Of a stretch of 64,000 nucleotides of DNA, positions 8,914-16,473 are shown piece after piece. The notes beneath the pieces are model-generated. The model searched no databases, was not told the DNA's origin, and saw only the letters and a list, made by a program, of their open reading frames with translations. The stretch is taken from positions 62,001 to 126,000 of the forward strand of contig NZ_MSYM01000001.1 in assembly GCF_001938565.1 (NCBI RefSeq), read 5' to 3'. Source of the stretch: Rhodoferax antarcticus ANT.BR (lineage in GTDB: Bacteria > Pseudomonadota > Gammaproteobacteria > Burkholderiales > Burkholderiaceae_C). Made by a program: the position numbers and the translations under genes. How positions within the stretch are numbered: the first letter of the stretch is position 1; each line of letters opens with the position of its first letter.

Positions 8914-9768
8914 ATGAAATTCCAAGGCACCCAAAACTACGTTGCCACCGCTGACCTGATGCTGTCGGTGAATGCCTCTATTGCCCTGCAGCGCCCGCTG
9001 CTGGTCAAAGGCGAGCCCGGCACTGGCAAAACCATGCTGGCCGAAGAAGTGGCCAGTGCGCTCAACCTGCCGCTGCTGCAATGGCACATCAAAAGCACCA
9101 CCAAGGCGCAGCAAGGTCTGTACGAATATGACGCGGTGAGCCGCCTGCGTGACTCGCAGTTGTCCGACGTGGATGGCGGCGAGCGCGTCAAAAACATCCA
9201 CAACTACATCGTCAAAGGCGTGCTGTGGCAGGCCTTTACCGCCGACCAGCCGGTGGCGCTGCTGATTGACGAGATTGACAAGGCCGACATCGAATTCCCC
9301 AACGACTTGCTGCGCGAGCTTGACCGCATGGAGTTCTATTGCTACGAAACGCGCGAGCTCGTCAAGGCGCGCCACCGCCCGCTGGTGTTCATCACCTCCA
9401 ACAACGAGAAAGAGCTGCCAGACGCATTTTTGCGCCGCTGCTTCTTCCACTACATCAAGTTCCCCGATGCGCCCACGCTCAAGCAAATTGTGGATGTGCA
9501 CTTTCCGGGCCTCAAAGCCGAGCTGCTGCAAGCCGCGATGAAAACCTTTTTCGACATCCGCAACCTGCCCGGCTTGAAGAAAAAACCCTCCACCAGCGAG
9601 TTGCTGGACTGGCTTAAGTTGCTGCTGGCGCAAGACATTCCGGCGTCCGTCCTGCAGACTGAGAACGACAAGGTAGCGGTGCCGCCAATGGTGGGCGCGC
9701 TGCTGAAAAACGAGCAGGACGTCTCGCTTTTTGAAAAACTGGTGTTTATGCAGAGCCGAAATCGGTAA
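8914..9768 (+). CDS. MoxR-type AAA+ ATPase
   Basis: A 284-residue AAA+ protein with Walker A GEPGTGKT (residues 33-40), Walker B LLIDEIDKAD (about 115) and arginine finger region DAFLRRCFF. MoxR ATPases act as chaperones with a VWA-domain partner, usually encoded next door (family knowledge). The probable partner here is the VWA gene at 16474-17685, about 6.7 kb downstream, with unrelated genes between. The ATG at 8914 is chosen because MKFQGTQNYVA is the usual opening; the upstream in-frame extension has no homology features. Confidence 0.92.
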   Translation: MKFQGTQNYVATADLMLSVNASIALQRPLLVKGEPGTGKTMLAEEVASALNLPLLQWHIKSTTKAQQGLYEYDAVSRLRDSQLSDVDGGERVKNIHNYIVKGVLWQAFTADQPVALLIDEIDKADIEFPNDLLRELDRMEFYCYETRELVKARHRPLVFITSNNEKELPDAFLRRCFFHYIKFPDAPTLKQIVDVHFPGLKAELLQAAMKTFFDIRNLPGLKKKPSTSELLDWLKLLLAQDIPASVLQTENDKVAVPPMVGALLKNEQDVSLFEKLVFMQSRNR

Positions 9769-9845
9769 GGTGCTTTGCTTTTTCCGGCTTGCGACAAAGG
9801 TTTGACTTCCTGGACTCAGGCATGAACGAGGTCTCGCTGCGCGGA

Positions 9846-9907
9846 AGCCAGTGGGGGCATCCCCCTCATACTGGAGTACCAGAAATCGGGGGCTACCCCC
9901 ACTGGCT
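9846..9907. repeat. Long imperfect inverted repeat (palindromic element)
   Basis: Arms AGCCAGTGGGGGCATCCCCC (9846-9865) and GGGGGCTACCCCCACTGGCT (9888-9907) pair with two mismatches across a 22-base loop. GCGCGG and CCGCGC extend the stem outside with a bulge, and each arm contains its own smaller palindrome. It lies between the MoxR stop and the GNAT start. It has no T-run, so it resembles a REP-type element more than a terminator. Confidence 0.8.
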
Positions 9908-9962
9908 ACCGCGCGACATGCTTGGACGGGTCTGCATTTTTAAGATTCTTTTGGGGAAATGA

Positions 9963-10556
9963 ATGGTTTTTGTTGAACCGGTCACGCTCAGCGCACCCGG
10001 GGTCACACTGCTGCCGCTGTCGCTCGAACACGAAACGGGTTTGCGCGTTGCCGCCGCTGACGGCGAGTTGTGGAACATCCGCGTCACCTCGGTGCCCGAG
10101 CCGGAAAACACCCGGAAATACATCGAAGACGCGCTGGCCATGCGCGAAGCGGGCAACCGCTTTGCCTTTGCCGTGCTTGAGGAGGCCACTGGCAAAGTGC
10201 TGGGCACGAGCAGCTACCACGACATTTTGCCCGCTGTGAAACGCGTCGAAATTGGCTATACCTGGTATGCCAAAAGCGCGCAGCGCTCTCATGTCAATAG
10301 CACCTGCAAACTGCTGCTGATGACCCACGCCTTCGAGACGCTGGACTGCCACGTGGTGGGTTGGCGCACCGACAACTTCAACCACGCCTCGCAAGCGGCC
10401 ATAGAGCGGCTGGGCGCCAAAAAAGACGGCGTGATCCGCGGCCACGCCCTGCGCCGCGACGGCACTATTCGCGACACGGTGATGTATAGCCTGCGCTCGG
10501 GTGAATGGCCCGAGGTGAAGGCGCAACTGCTGTATTCGCTGGATAAACCGCGCTGA
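9963..10556 (+). CDS. GNAT family N-acetyltransferase (RimJ/RimL type)
   Basis: A 197-residue acetyltransferase of the ribosomal-protein-acetylase-like GNAT group. Visible family segments are LLPLSLEHETGL near the N-terminus, FAFAVLEEATGKVLGTSSY (beta strands 2-3), VEIGYTWYAKSAQRSHVNS (acetyl-CoA binding strand 4 and loop) and NHASQAAIERLGAKKDGVIR (helix 4, RimJ/L signature). GGGGAAATGA before the ATG gives a purine-rich ribosome-binding site. Substrate unknown. It is the first gene of the block that separates MoxR from its VWA partner. Confidence 0.88.
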   Translation: MVFVEPVTLSAPGVTLLPLSLEHETGLRVAAADGELWNIRVTSVPEPENTRKYIEDALAMREAGNRFAFAVLEEATGKVLGTSSYHDILPAVKRVEIGYTWYAKSAQRSHVNSTCKLLLMTHAFETLDCHVVGWRTDNFNHASQAAIERLGAKKDGVIRGHALRRDGTIRDTVMYSLRSGEWPEVKAQLLYSLDKPR

Positions 10557-10598
10557 TGGCGGTCATCTACGCCTTTGGCGCGGGGGCGATACGCCATC

Positions 10599-10658
10599 AA
10601 ATTTCATAGCTTCTACCGCAGGTTGTTAAAGGGCTAGAGCCATATTCCTTATAAATTA
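10599..10658 (+). repeat. Dispersed repeat, copy 2 (plus orientation)
   Basis: CATAGCTTCT, 14 bases, then AAGGGCTAGAGCCATATTCC. Same 24-base block spacing as the other copies. It sits in the 215-base gap between the GNAT gene and the frameshifted phosphoesterase. Confidence 0.9.
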
Positions 10659-10771
10659 CCATGTCGAACCGGGCTACCACGGGTTCTGTCTGCCGGGTAG
10701 CCTCAATGTTGCGCCGCCGCAAAAAATTAAGGGACCGACCCGCCCCATTCATTTGTTAGAGGACCCAACCG

Positions 10772-11534
10772 TTGAAGCTTCACATCCTTTCTGACCTGCA
10801 TTTAAGCGTCGCTGGCTTTGAGGTGCCACAAACGGATGCAGACATCATCATTCTTGCGGGAGACATCGCCCGCCACAGAAGCCATCACCTGGGCAAGCGC
10901 CCTCACCAAGCCCGTTCTTTACGTGCCAGGCAATCACGAGTTATGCGGTAGCAGCATTGCCTCGACGGCTCAGGAAATGAAGGAGTTGTGCAGCGGCAGT
11001 GGTATTCAGGTGCTCGACACCACCGCGGTCGTGATCGGCGGCGTGCGTTTTCTTGGGACCACGTTGTGGACCGATTTCCAGCTATTTGGCGATGGCGAGA
11101 AGCGCAATGAGGCTGTCAGCCAAGCTTTGAGCTTCATTCGTGATTTCAGCAGAATTCAAATGGACGACGCGTCCGTAACCGTGTTCACGCCGGACCTGTC
11201 TGCCGTGGCGTTCATGCGTCACGCGAACTGGCTTGAAGAACAGTTTGCAGAGCCTTTTGCGGGCAAAACCGTTGCCATCACCCATCACGCTCCCTCGCCG
11301 CAAAGCATTCATCCGCGATTTGCGGGCTCGCCGTTTAACGCGTGCATCGTCTCCGATGCCGAACGGCTCATCGACGGGAAACATGCCGCGTTGTGGATAC
11401 ACGGCCATACCCACGACAGTTTTGACTATGTGGTGAACGGCACGCGCGTTGTCTGCAACCCGCGCGGCTACGCCAAGAACGGCGTGAACGAGAACCCGCA
11501 ATTTGATCCGGCCCTGGTCATCGAAGTCGTGTAA
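10772..11534 (+). pseudogene. Calcineurin-like metallophosphoesterase, single frameshift
   Basis: From a TTG at 10772 (preceded by GAGGACC) one frame encodes LKLHILSDLHLSVAG and then IIILAGDIAR, the metal-binding D-x-H and GD motifs of the family. The next motifs, YVPGNHELCG (GNHE) and later ITHHAPSP and IHGHTHDS (GHTH), are in the +1-shifted frame that runs to 11534. The frames meet around 10868-10876 in CGCCCGCCACAG; one extra C there would restore a continuous protein of about 254 residues. So the gene has one base missing, or the assembly does. All metal-ligand motifs are otherwise intact, which suggests a recent lesion or a sequencing error. Confidence 0.82.
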
Positions 11535-11921
11535 GCCGCGCGCTCGCCTGCCTGCCTGCCCTCAGGCTTGTGTAAGCGCGGTTACGCTGGATGCTGGCGA
11601 CGGCCGGCCTCCCAAGTGAATGAGTTCACTGATTGCGATGGCCATTTCTGCTTTGGCGATCAAGTTACGTGATGGAAGGCATCGCAATGCCTAGGGTTTT
11701 TTAGCGTAGTCACGTTTAGTGATGCTTGGATGCGATCCCATCGCGTGGCTTTGCTTGATCATTTTTTGTTCGAACCCGAGATGGGTCACAGTCCCGCTTT
11801 AAATGACGTTTGTACCAGTAGGCGCAAACCTTGGGAATTCAGATCGCCACATCAGGGAATGCACACCCCTTTTCAAGCGAATTTCTCTCAGTTTTGCGCA
11901 CTCGCCCAAGAAGACCTGCCG
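11535..11921. other. 387-bp gap without a supported gene
   Basis: Lies between the phosphoesterase remnant and the 3' end of the HD-type gene. The stretch CCTGCCTGCCTGCCCT at about 11548 is a short low-complexity run. On the minus strand about 45 codons around 11560-11700 stay open, ending SPASSVTALTQA, but there is no credible start or family match. No terminator was seen. Confidence 0.6.
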
Positions 11922-12974
11922 TCATGGTCGGACACTGCTTGCTGCGACGCAAGCGAGTACGCGCCGGTGATCAAACGAAACGCGTACCCGACTAGGTTCG
12001 ACGCCCTTTCTCACAGTCAGCCCCGCGCGTAAAGTATCCCTTCGCTCAGGTTGTGTTAGCAGCCCTCCGTCTTCACGACGCAGGCTGGCCACGATGGGTG
12101 TGTGCGCCTTCTCGCCCCGTTTTATCACCACGGCGGTTTCGCCATTTGCAAGCTCCACGAAAGTACCAGGCGGATACAGTCCAACGACTTTCAATAGCGT
12201 CGCGCCAATGCCGTCAGGATGCCCACTCGCACCAAGACACGCATCTCGGGCAGCCATTGCGGGTGTAACCGACTCACGGGATACTCGCCGACTGAGTTTG
12301 GCCGTGTAGATGTCCACCCGGCGCAGCAGTTCGGCCAGACGTGGCCCAGTTTTCGCGTCACCGCCATCCTCCGGGTCCAAGACCAGATGATGGTGTTGCA
12401 CAACATAGAGCCAGACAGGCTCCGCGACGCCTGCCTTGGTCAGCAAGTCAACGCTTGCCGCTGAATGGACATTTATCAATTCACGTTGCCGATCTGACAA
12501 GGAGAAACTTTGTTTGGCCAACGAATCCTGCAAGGTCGTTATGCTGACGTTCATGCTTAGCGCGGCCAATGCCAACGCCTGCTTTTCTTCTGCCGGCCAG
12601 TCCATCCAGTCGGCCGCCAACTCCGCCATCACTAAGCAGATCATTGAATGTTGGGCGCTGTAGTGGCCAACACCGCTCCCATTGGATTGAATGAGGACGT
12701 AAAGCGCCAAATCAACGTTGCGCCGGGCAAGCTCCCGCACATCGCGCGTTAATTCGGTGAAACTCGCAACCCACGATCCGTCGATGTTGGTTTCACTCAA
12801 CAACCGCGTGGCCTTGGCGATCAACAGTTCCCAGGTGTCCAGGCCTTGCTGGACAAGCAGTGGCTGGCGCTGCGAGTCTCCCTTCGAGACTGCAACCTGG
12901 GGTGCTGCTTCATGGTGATCGACATGGCTCTGTGCTTCAGGATCTGACGGATCGTTTGGTTCTTGCTCTCTCAT
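11922..12974 (-). CDS. Degenerate HD-GYP-like protein
   Basis: A 350-residue cytoplasmic protein. Residues about 1-45 are a charged, low-complexity leader; the middle (about 60-260) follows the helical layout of HD-GYP c-di-GMP phosphodiesterases: GVGHYSAQHSMICLVMAELA, then helices, then VWLYVVQHHHLVLDPEDGG. Where active enzymes have the HD pair (usually LLHDIGK), this protein reads ALSMNVSITTL; and the HHE...GYP segment is HHHLVLDPEDGG. The metal site therefore appears lost, so catalysis is unlikely and a c-di-GMP-responsive or protein-interaction role is possible (inference). It is divergent from the hemerythrin-GGDEF gene at 13335. Confidence 0.8.
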   Translation of the reverse strand: MREQEPNDPSDPEAQSHVDHHEAAPQVAVSKGDSQRQPLLVQQGLDTWELLIAKATRLLSETNIDGSWVASFTELTRDVRELARRNVDLALYVLIQSNGSGVGHYSAQHSMICLVMAELAADWMDWPAEEKQALALAALSMNVSITTLQDSLAKQSFSLSDRQRELINVHSAASVDLLTKAGVAEPVWLYVVQHHHLVLDPEDGGDAKTGPRLAELLRRVDIYTAKLSRRVSRESVTPAMAARDACLGASGHPDGIGATLLKVVGLYPPGTFVELANGETAVVIKRGEKAHTPIVASLRREDGGLLTQPERRDTLRAGLTVRKGVEPSRVRVSFDHRRVLACVAASSVRP

Positions 12975-13334
12975 AGGTAGTCATTTGTATGAATTTCAGC
13001 ACGCAGACGCTTAAAAATAGCGCCATTGCTAGGCGGTTTTCCGATTTCAGTTGCTAATTGGAATGGGCGTCGGTCGAGGATTATGTGGTCTCATTAGCCA
13101 TGTCGCAGCGGTATCCAAATTTTGAACAAAGATACGCCATGACCAAGTCTGGACTTTCCCGAAAACCATCTGCTATGGCGATGTCTGTTCGGTTGGTCGA
13201 ACGAACGCTATGGGTCGAAGAAGGCTCGAACATGGCCTGAGCACAAACTGCGTCCCTGATCGGACAAAACACGTAAGCGATGATGCAACAATGCTGTGTT
13301 TGTGCTGTCAACAAGACATAAGAAAGAGGCCGCT
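12975..13334. promoter_or_regulatory. Divergent intergenic region (360 bp)
   Basis: Separates the start codons of the degenerate HD-GYP gene and the hemerythrin-GGDEF gene, so it should hold promoters for both. Short open stretches on each strand (13081-13314 minus, 13058-13240 plus) have no recognisable family. No clear -35/-10 pair, FNR box or repeat copy was found. Confidence 0.5.
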
Positions 13335-14447
13335 ATGGAAGCATTTCGTTGGGATCACTGGTATGTGACGGGTTTGCCTGCGGTTGATGAACAGCATCAC
13401 TATCTGGTTGACATCATCAACCAATTTGGTCAGTCGCTGATGCAAGCCCAGGGCGCAAACCCCGAAGAAATCGAGCGACTTTTTCAGGAACTTGCACGTT
13501 ACACCCAATACCATTTCAGCGAAGAAGAAGCGCTGATGGTGCAATCTGACATGGATGCCCGCCACCTGGCGCACCACACCCGGGAGCACGCCCAATTTTT
13601 GCAGGACGTAGTCCAGATGCGGGGAGAACTACTCGTCAGTGATCGCAGGTCAGCAACAGCGTTACTAAGTTACCTGACCAACTGGCTGGCTTACCACATC
13701 CTGGGCACCGACCAGATGATGGCCCGGCTCATGAAAGCCCGTGCAGAAGGCATATCTGCTGACGAAGCTTACGAATCGTCCCAACAAAACAAGGATCCCG
13801 CAACTGCCATTTTGCTGCAAGCCATGAGTCATTTAGTCGAGCAGATCTCCGACCGCAATCGCGCCCTGCTTGAGATGAATCAGACCCTGGAGGCCCGCGT
13901 TGCCGAGCGCACGCAGGCCCTGTTGCAAATGAACCAGCGACTCGAGACCATCGCGATGACCGATGTGTTGACCGGTCTGCCCAACCGACGCCATGCCATG
14001 CAGGTTTTGGAGACCGAGTGGCAGTTGGCCAAGACATCCGGCGATACCATGGCGTGCATGATGATCGACGCTGATGGGTTCAAAAAAGTCAACGACACCT
14101 ACGGTCATGATGCTGGCGATGAGGTGCTACGCCAGTTGGCACGCTGCTTGACCCAGGCAGTCCGTAACGATGACGTGGTGTGCCGCCTGGGCGGCGATGA
14201 GTTTCTGATCATCTGCACGGACACGCCGCTTCAAGGCGCGCTACAAACCGCCGAAAAGGTGCGCCGTGAAGTCGCTGAGTTGCAGGTACCCGCGGGAGAT
14301 GGTTTCTGGCACGCCAGTATCAGCGTTGGCGTGGCAGCCAGTCTGCCCGCGTTCGAGAACGTTGAGCGATTGCTCAAAACCGCCGATGACGGCGTGTATG
14401 CCGCCAAGGCCAATGGCCGCAACTGCGTTGCAAGTGTTCAGGCGTGA
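13335..14447 (+). CDS. Bacteriohemerythrin-GGDEF fusion (diguanylate cyclase)
   Basis: A 370-residue sensor enzyme. Residues 1-130 form a hemerythrin domain with the non-haem di-iron ligand set in order: DEQHHYL, YHFSEEEALM, HTREHAQFL and HILGTDQMM (H, HxxxE, HxxxH, HxxxxD). A predicted coiled coil (about 165-210) leads to a GGDEF domain with an intact active site CRLGGDEF (about 285) and an RxxD product-inhibition I-site (RNDD five residues before it). It should make c-di-GMP in response to O2 or NO binding (inference from domain knowledge). The ATG at 13335, after AGAAAGAGG, is chosen over an upstream in-frame codon. Confidence 0.93.
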   Translation: MEAFRWDHWYVTGLPAVDEQHHYLVDIINQFGQSLMQAQGANPEEIERLFQELARYTQYHFSEEEALMVQSDMDARHLAHHTREHAQFLQDVVQMRGELLVSDRRSATALLSYLTNWLAYHILGTDQMMARLMKARAEGISADEAYESSQQNKDPATAILLQAMSHLVEQISDRNRALLEMNQTLEARVAERTQALLQMNQRLETIAMTDVLTGLPNRRHAMQVLETEWQLAKTSGDTMACMMIDADGFKKVNDTYGHDAGDEVLRQLARCLTQAVRNDDVVCRLGGDEFLIICTDTPLQGALQTAEKVRREVAELQVPAGDGFWHASISVGVAASLPAFENVERLLKTADDGVYAAKANGRNCVASVQA

Positions 14448-14684
14448 AGGCGGGCTTCTTGCAAGGTAACTTCTGCGAGCCCTATGACGGAAATGAACGC
14501 ATTTTTTCTGCCAAGCAAGCGCTTTCACAAAGATGCACAGCGATGTCTACAAAAACTGGTACCCGCTGCTGAGCTAAACCCCGCCCACAGGGTGGGACAC
14601 CATCACCGATCGTGAAAATCAGTCCGCCAAATTGGCTGACCACACTCACCCAAGCGGCTGTTGGGCTAAGGCTATAGTGCACTT

Positions 14685-15140
14685 ATGACCACACCTTCGA
14701 AACGCCCTCCTAAGCCAGCGGCAAAGGCCGTAGCAAAGTCGGCCGCAAAGTCTGCGACAAAACCGGCCGCCGCTGTCCCATCAAAGGTTCAAGCTAAGGG
14801 AAGCGCTAAGGCACTGCCGCACTTGCGTTTCTACCACTCTGAGGCTCTGCGCACGAAGACGCTCGCTGTACTCACCGCCCTAGAGGAGGCTGATGACCCC
14901 ACCGAGCACCGTGAAGCCTTGGCCAAATTGGTGGCCGAACTGAATGATGCCGGTATGGACTACTGTTTTATCAGGCCACTCAAACTGGCAAAACCGGGCT
15001 TTCTTATCGAGCAGTCCGCCAGCCTGGGTATGGTCGGCGCCCTGCAAGTCATTGGGTCGGTCGTGCGCAACATCATCGGGCGCATGGACGGGCCTCGGCT
15101 TCTGTCGATCTCGGCATCGATTCGGCAACTCACCCTTTAG
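14685..15140 (+). CDS. Conserved hypothetical protein with Lys/Ala/Pro-rich tail
   Basis: A 151-residue protein. The first 45 residues are a basic histone-H1-like tail built of KPAAK/KSAAK-type units; the rest is a folded domain with LPHLRFYHSEALRTKTLAVL, an acidic helix (EEADDPTEHREALAKLVAEL) and a C-terminal hydrophobic stretch (LGMVGALQVIGSVVRNIIG). I know similar uncharacterised proteins in beta-proteobacteria but no function. The tail could bind nucleic acid. Start: the ATG at 14685 gives MTTPSKRPPKP. Confidence 0.75.
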   Translation: MTTPSKRPPKPAAKAVAKSAAKSATKPAAAVPSKVQAKGSAKALPHLRFYHSEALRTKTLAVLTALEEADDPTEHREALAKLVAELNDAGMDYCFIRPLKLAKPGFLIEQSASLGMVGALQVIGSVVRNIIGRMDGPRLLSISASIRQLTL

Positions 15141-15249
15141 GCTTTGCTTGGGTCAGCGGCGCGTTGCTTCATAAAACACGGCGCATCTCGATCAAGTGCC
15201 ACCTAAACACCATCCGCAACCAGTTCCCCAATTCCAACCACAGCATTTC

Positions 15250-15684
15250 ATGAGTCCCAGAACCCGACGTGTACTCCAAGCCCTCTTGTATGAAGCCTTC
15301 GCCATTGCCTTCGTCGGCCCTGTGCTGAGTTTTGCCTTCGACAAGCCACCGAGTTCAACCCTGGCGCTTGCCGTCGTTCTGTCCACCATTGCGCTGACCT
15401 GGAACTATGTTTTCAACACCTTCTTTGAGCGCTGGGAGTCGCGCCAATCCGTCAAAGGGCGGTCATTTGCCAGGCGTCTGGCGCATGGCATCGGCTTTGA
15501 AGGCGGCCTGACGGTGTTATTGATCCCGGTGATGTCGCTTTGGTTGGAGATATCGCCCCTGAAAGCATTTGTGGCAAATCTGGGACTGCTGGCGTTTTTC
15601 TTCGTCTACGCGATTGCTTTCACCTGGGCTTTTGATCGGCTGTTCGGGCTGCCTGCATCCGCGGCGAAGCGGCATGGAGTCTGA
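15250..15684 (+). CDS. PACE family multidrug/chlorhexidine efflux transporter
   Basis: A 144-residue inner-membrane protein with four hydrophobic segments arranged as two bacterial transmembrane pair (BTP) domains, LYEAFAIAFVGPVLSFAF and the repeat GFEGGLTVLLIPVMSLWLEI. The membrane-embedded glutamate conserved in AceI (E15) is present exactly at residue 15 here (ALLYEAF). PACE proteins export biocides such as chlorhexidine or short polyamines by proton antiport (family knowledge). The ATG at 15250 is selected because it gives the family N-terminus MSPRTRRVLQALLYE. Confidence 0.93.
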   Translation: MSPRTRRVLQALLYEAFAIAFVGPVLSFAFDKPPSSTLALAVVLSTIALTWNYVFNTFFERWESRQSVKGRSFARRLAHGIGFEGGLTVLLIPVMSLWLEISPLKAFVANLGLLAFFFVYAIAFTWAFDRLFGLPASAAKRHGV

Positions 15685-15804
15685 GCGTTAACCGTCGCAC
15701 ATCGGCGACTCGGCCCCACGCGCGTGCCGGGCATCGCAACACCATTATTGCCAGATCAACGTTGCCGTATACACTGCGTATATCGTGACTTCAGGAGCCA
15801 CCTC

Positions 15805-16035
15805 ATGACCACCACCGCCGCCGTTTTTATGTCTGGCAACAGCCAGGCGGTGCGCTTGCCCAAGGCGTTTCAGCTCAGGTCCAAGCGCGTCACCATCGAG
15901 CGCCGGGGCAATGAAATCGTGCTGCGCGAAGCGCCGGAAACGATGAAGGAGTTCCTGGACAATCTGCCCATCATTGCGGATGCCCCCTTCGACTTGGGTG
16001 ATGAAGGCCCAGTGGAACCTGTCCAAGCGTGGTGA
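15805..16035 (+). CDS. vapB: VapB-type antitoxin
   Basis: A 76-residue AbrB/MazE-fold antitoxin. MTTTAAVFMSGNSQAVRLPK followed by FQLRSKRVTIERRGNEIVLRE is the swapped-hairpin DNA-binding domain of VapB; the acidic, Pro-rich C-terminus (EFLDNLPIIADAPFDLGDEG) is the usual toxin-neutralising tail. AGGAG lies seven bases before the ATG. The stop overlaps the start of vapC by seven bases, the normal coupled arrangement. TA pairs of this type repress their own promoter. Confidence 0.92.
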   Translation: MTTTAAVFMSGNSQAVRLPKAFQLRSKRVTIERRGNEIVLREAPETMKEFLDNLPIIADAPFDLGDEGPVEPVQAW

Positions 16036-16454
16036 AAACAGTGTCGCCTTTGCCTCCAAACTACCTGATCAACACCAACATTTGGAGTCATCTGCAACGC
16101 CGCACAACCCAGGCCCTGATCATCAGGTTTGCCGCACTCAACCACGGCCAGGCATTTATGTCCCCCGTGGTTTTGGGCGAACTGGAGACTGGATTCCAAA
16201 AGGGTGACCAGGCGCCATACCGCCGGTTGGCGCTGGATCAAATTTATGCCTCCTGCCAGATGCTGACAGTGAACCGGCAGGTAGCGGTCGAGTACGCCCG
16301 ACTTCGTTCTTTGTTGGAACAAGGCGGCACGCCCATCGGCCCCAACGACACCTGGATCGCCGCCGAAGCGCTACACCACAAACTGGTGCTGGTGACCGAC
16401 AACGTGCGTGAGTTCTCCCGCGTGCCCGGCCTCAAGGTCGAAAACTGGCTGTAA
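16029..16454 (+). CDS. vapC: VapC-type PIN-domain toxin with altered first catalytic residue
   Basis: A 141-residue PIN domain (or 140 from the second of two tandem GTG codons). Family layout is clear: YLINTNIW, MSPVVLGELETGF, GPNDTWIAAEAL, LVTDNVREFSRV and C-terminal LKVENWL. In active VapC the first motif is LxDTNI; here the Asp is Asn (AAC where GAC is expected), while the other acidic residues (E of GELE, D of NDTW, D of TDN) remain. PIN nucleases need the first Asp for metal binding, so this toxin may be inactive (inference). Start is GTG overlapping vapB. Confidence 0.9.
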   Translation: MVKTVSPLPPNYLINTNIWSHLQRRTTQALIIRFAALNHGQAFMSPVVLGELETGFQKGDQAPYRRLALDQIYASCQMLTVNRQVAVEYARLRSLLEQGGTPIGPNDTWIAAEALHHKLVLVTDNVREFSRVPGLKVENWL

Positions 16455-16473
16455 ATTTGCTGAGCACCTGACC

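Noticed and set aside
11560..11709. Possible short minus-strand gene ending SPASSVTALTQA
   Set aside because: About 45 open codons but no plausible start, no ribosome-binding site and no recognised family.
13081..13314. 77-codon minus-strand open frame between the HD-type and hemerythrin-GGDEF genes
   Set aside because: It fills the divergent promoter region, has no ribosome-binding site and no family resemblance.
14448..14684. 66-codon minus-strand open frame upstream of the Lys-rich protein gene
   Set aside because: No start signal and no family; it overlaps the promoter region of the 14685 gene.
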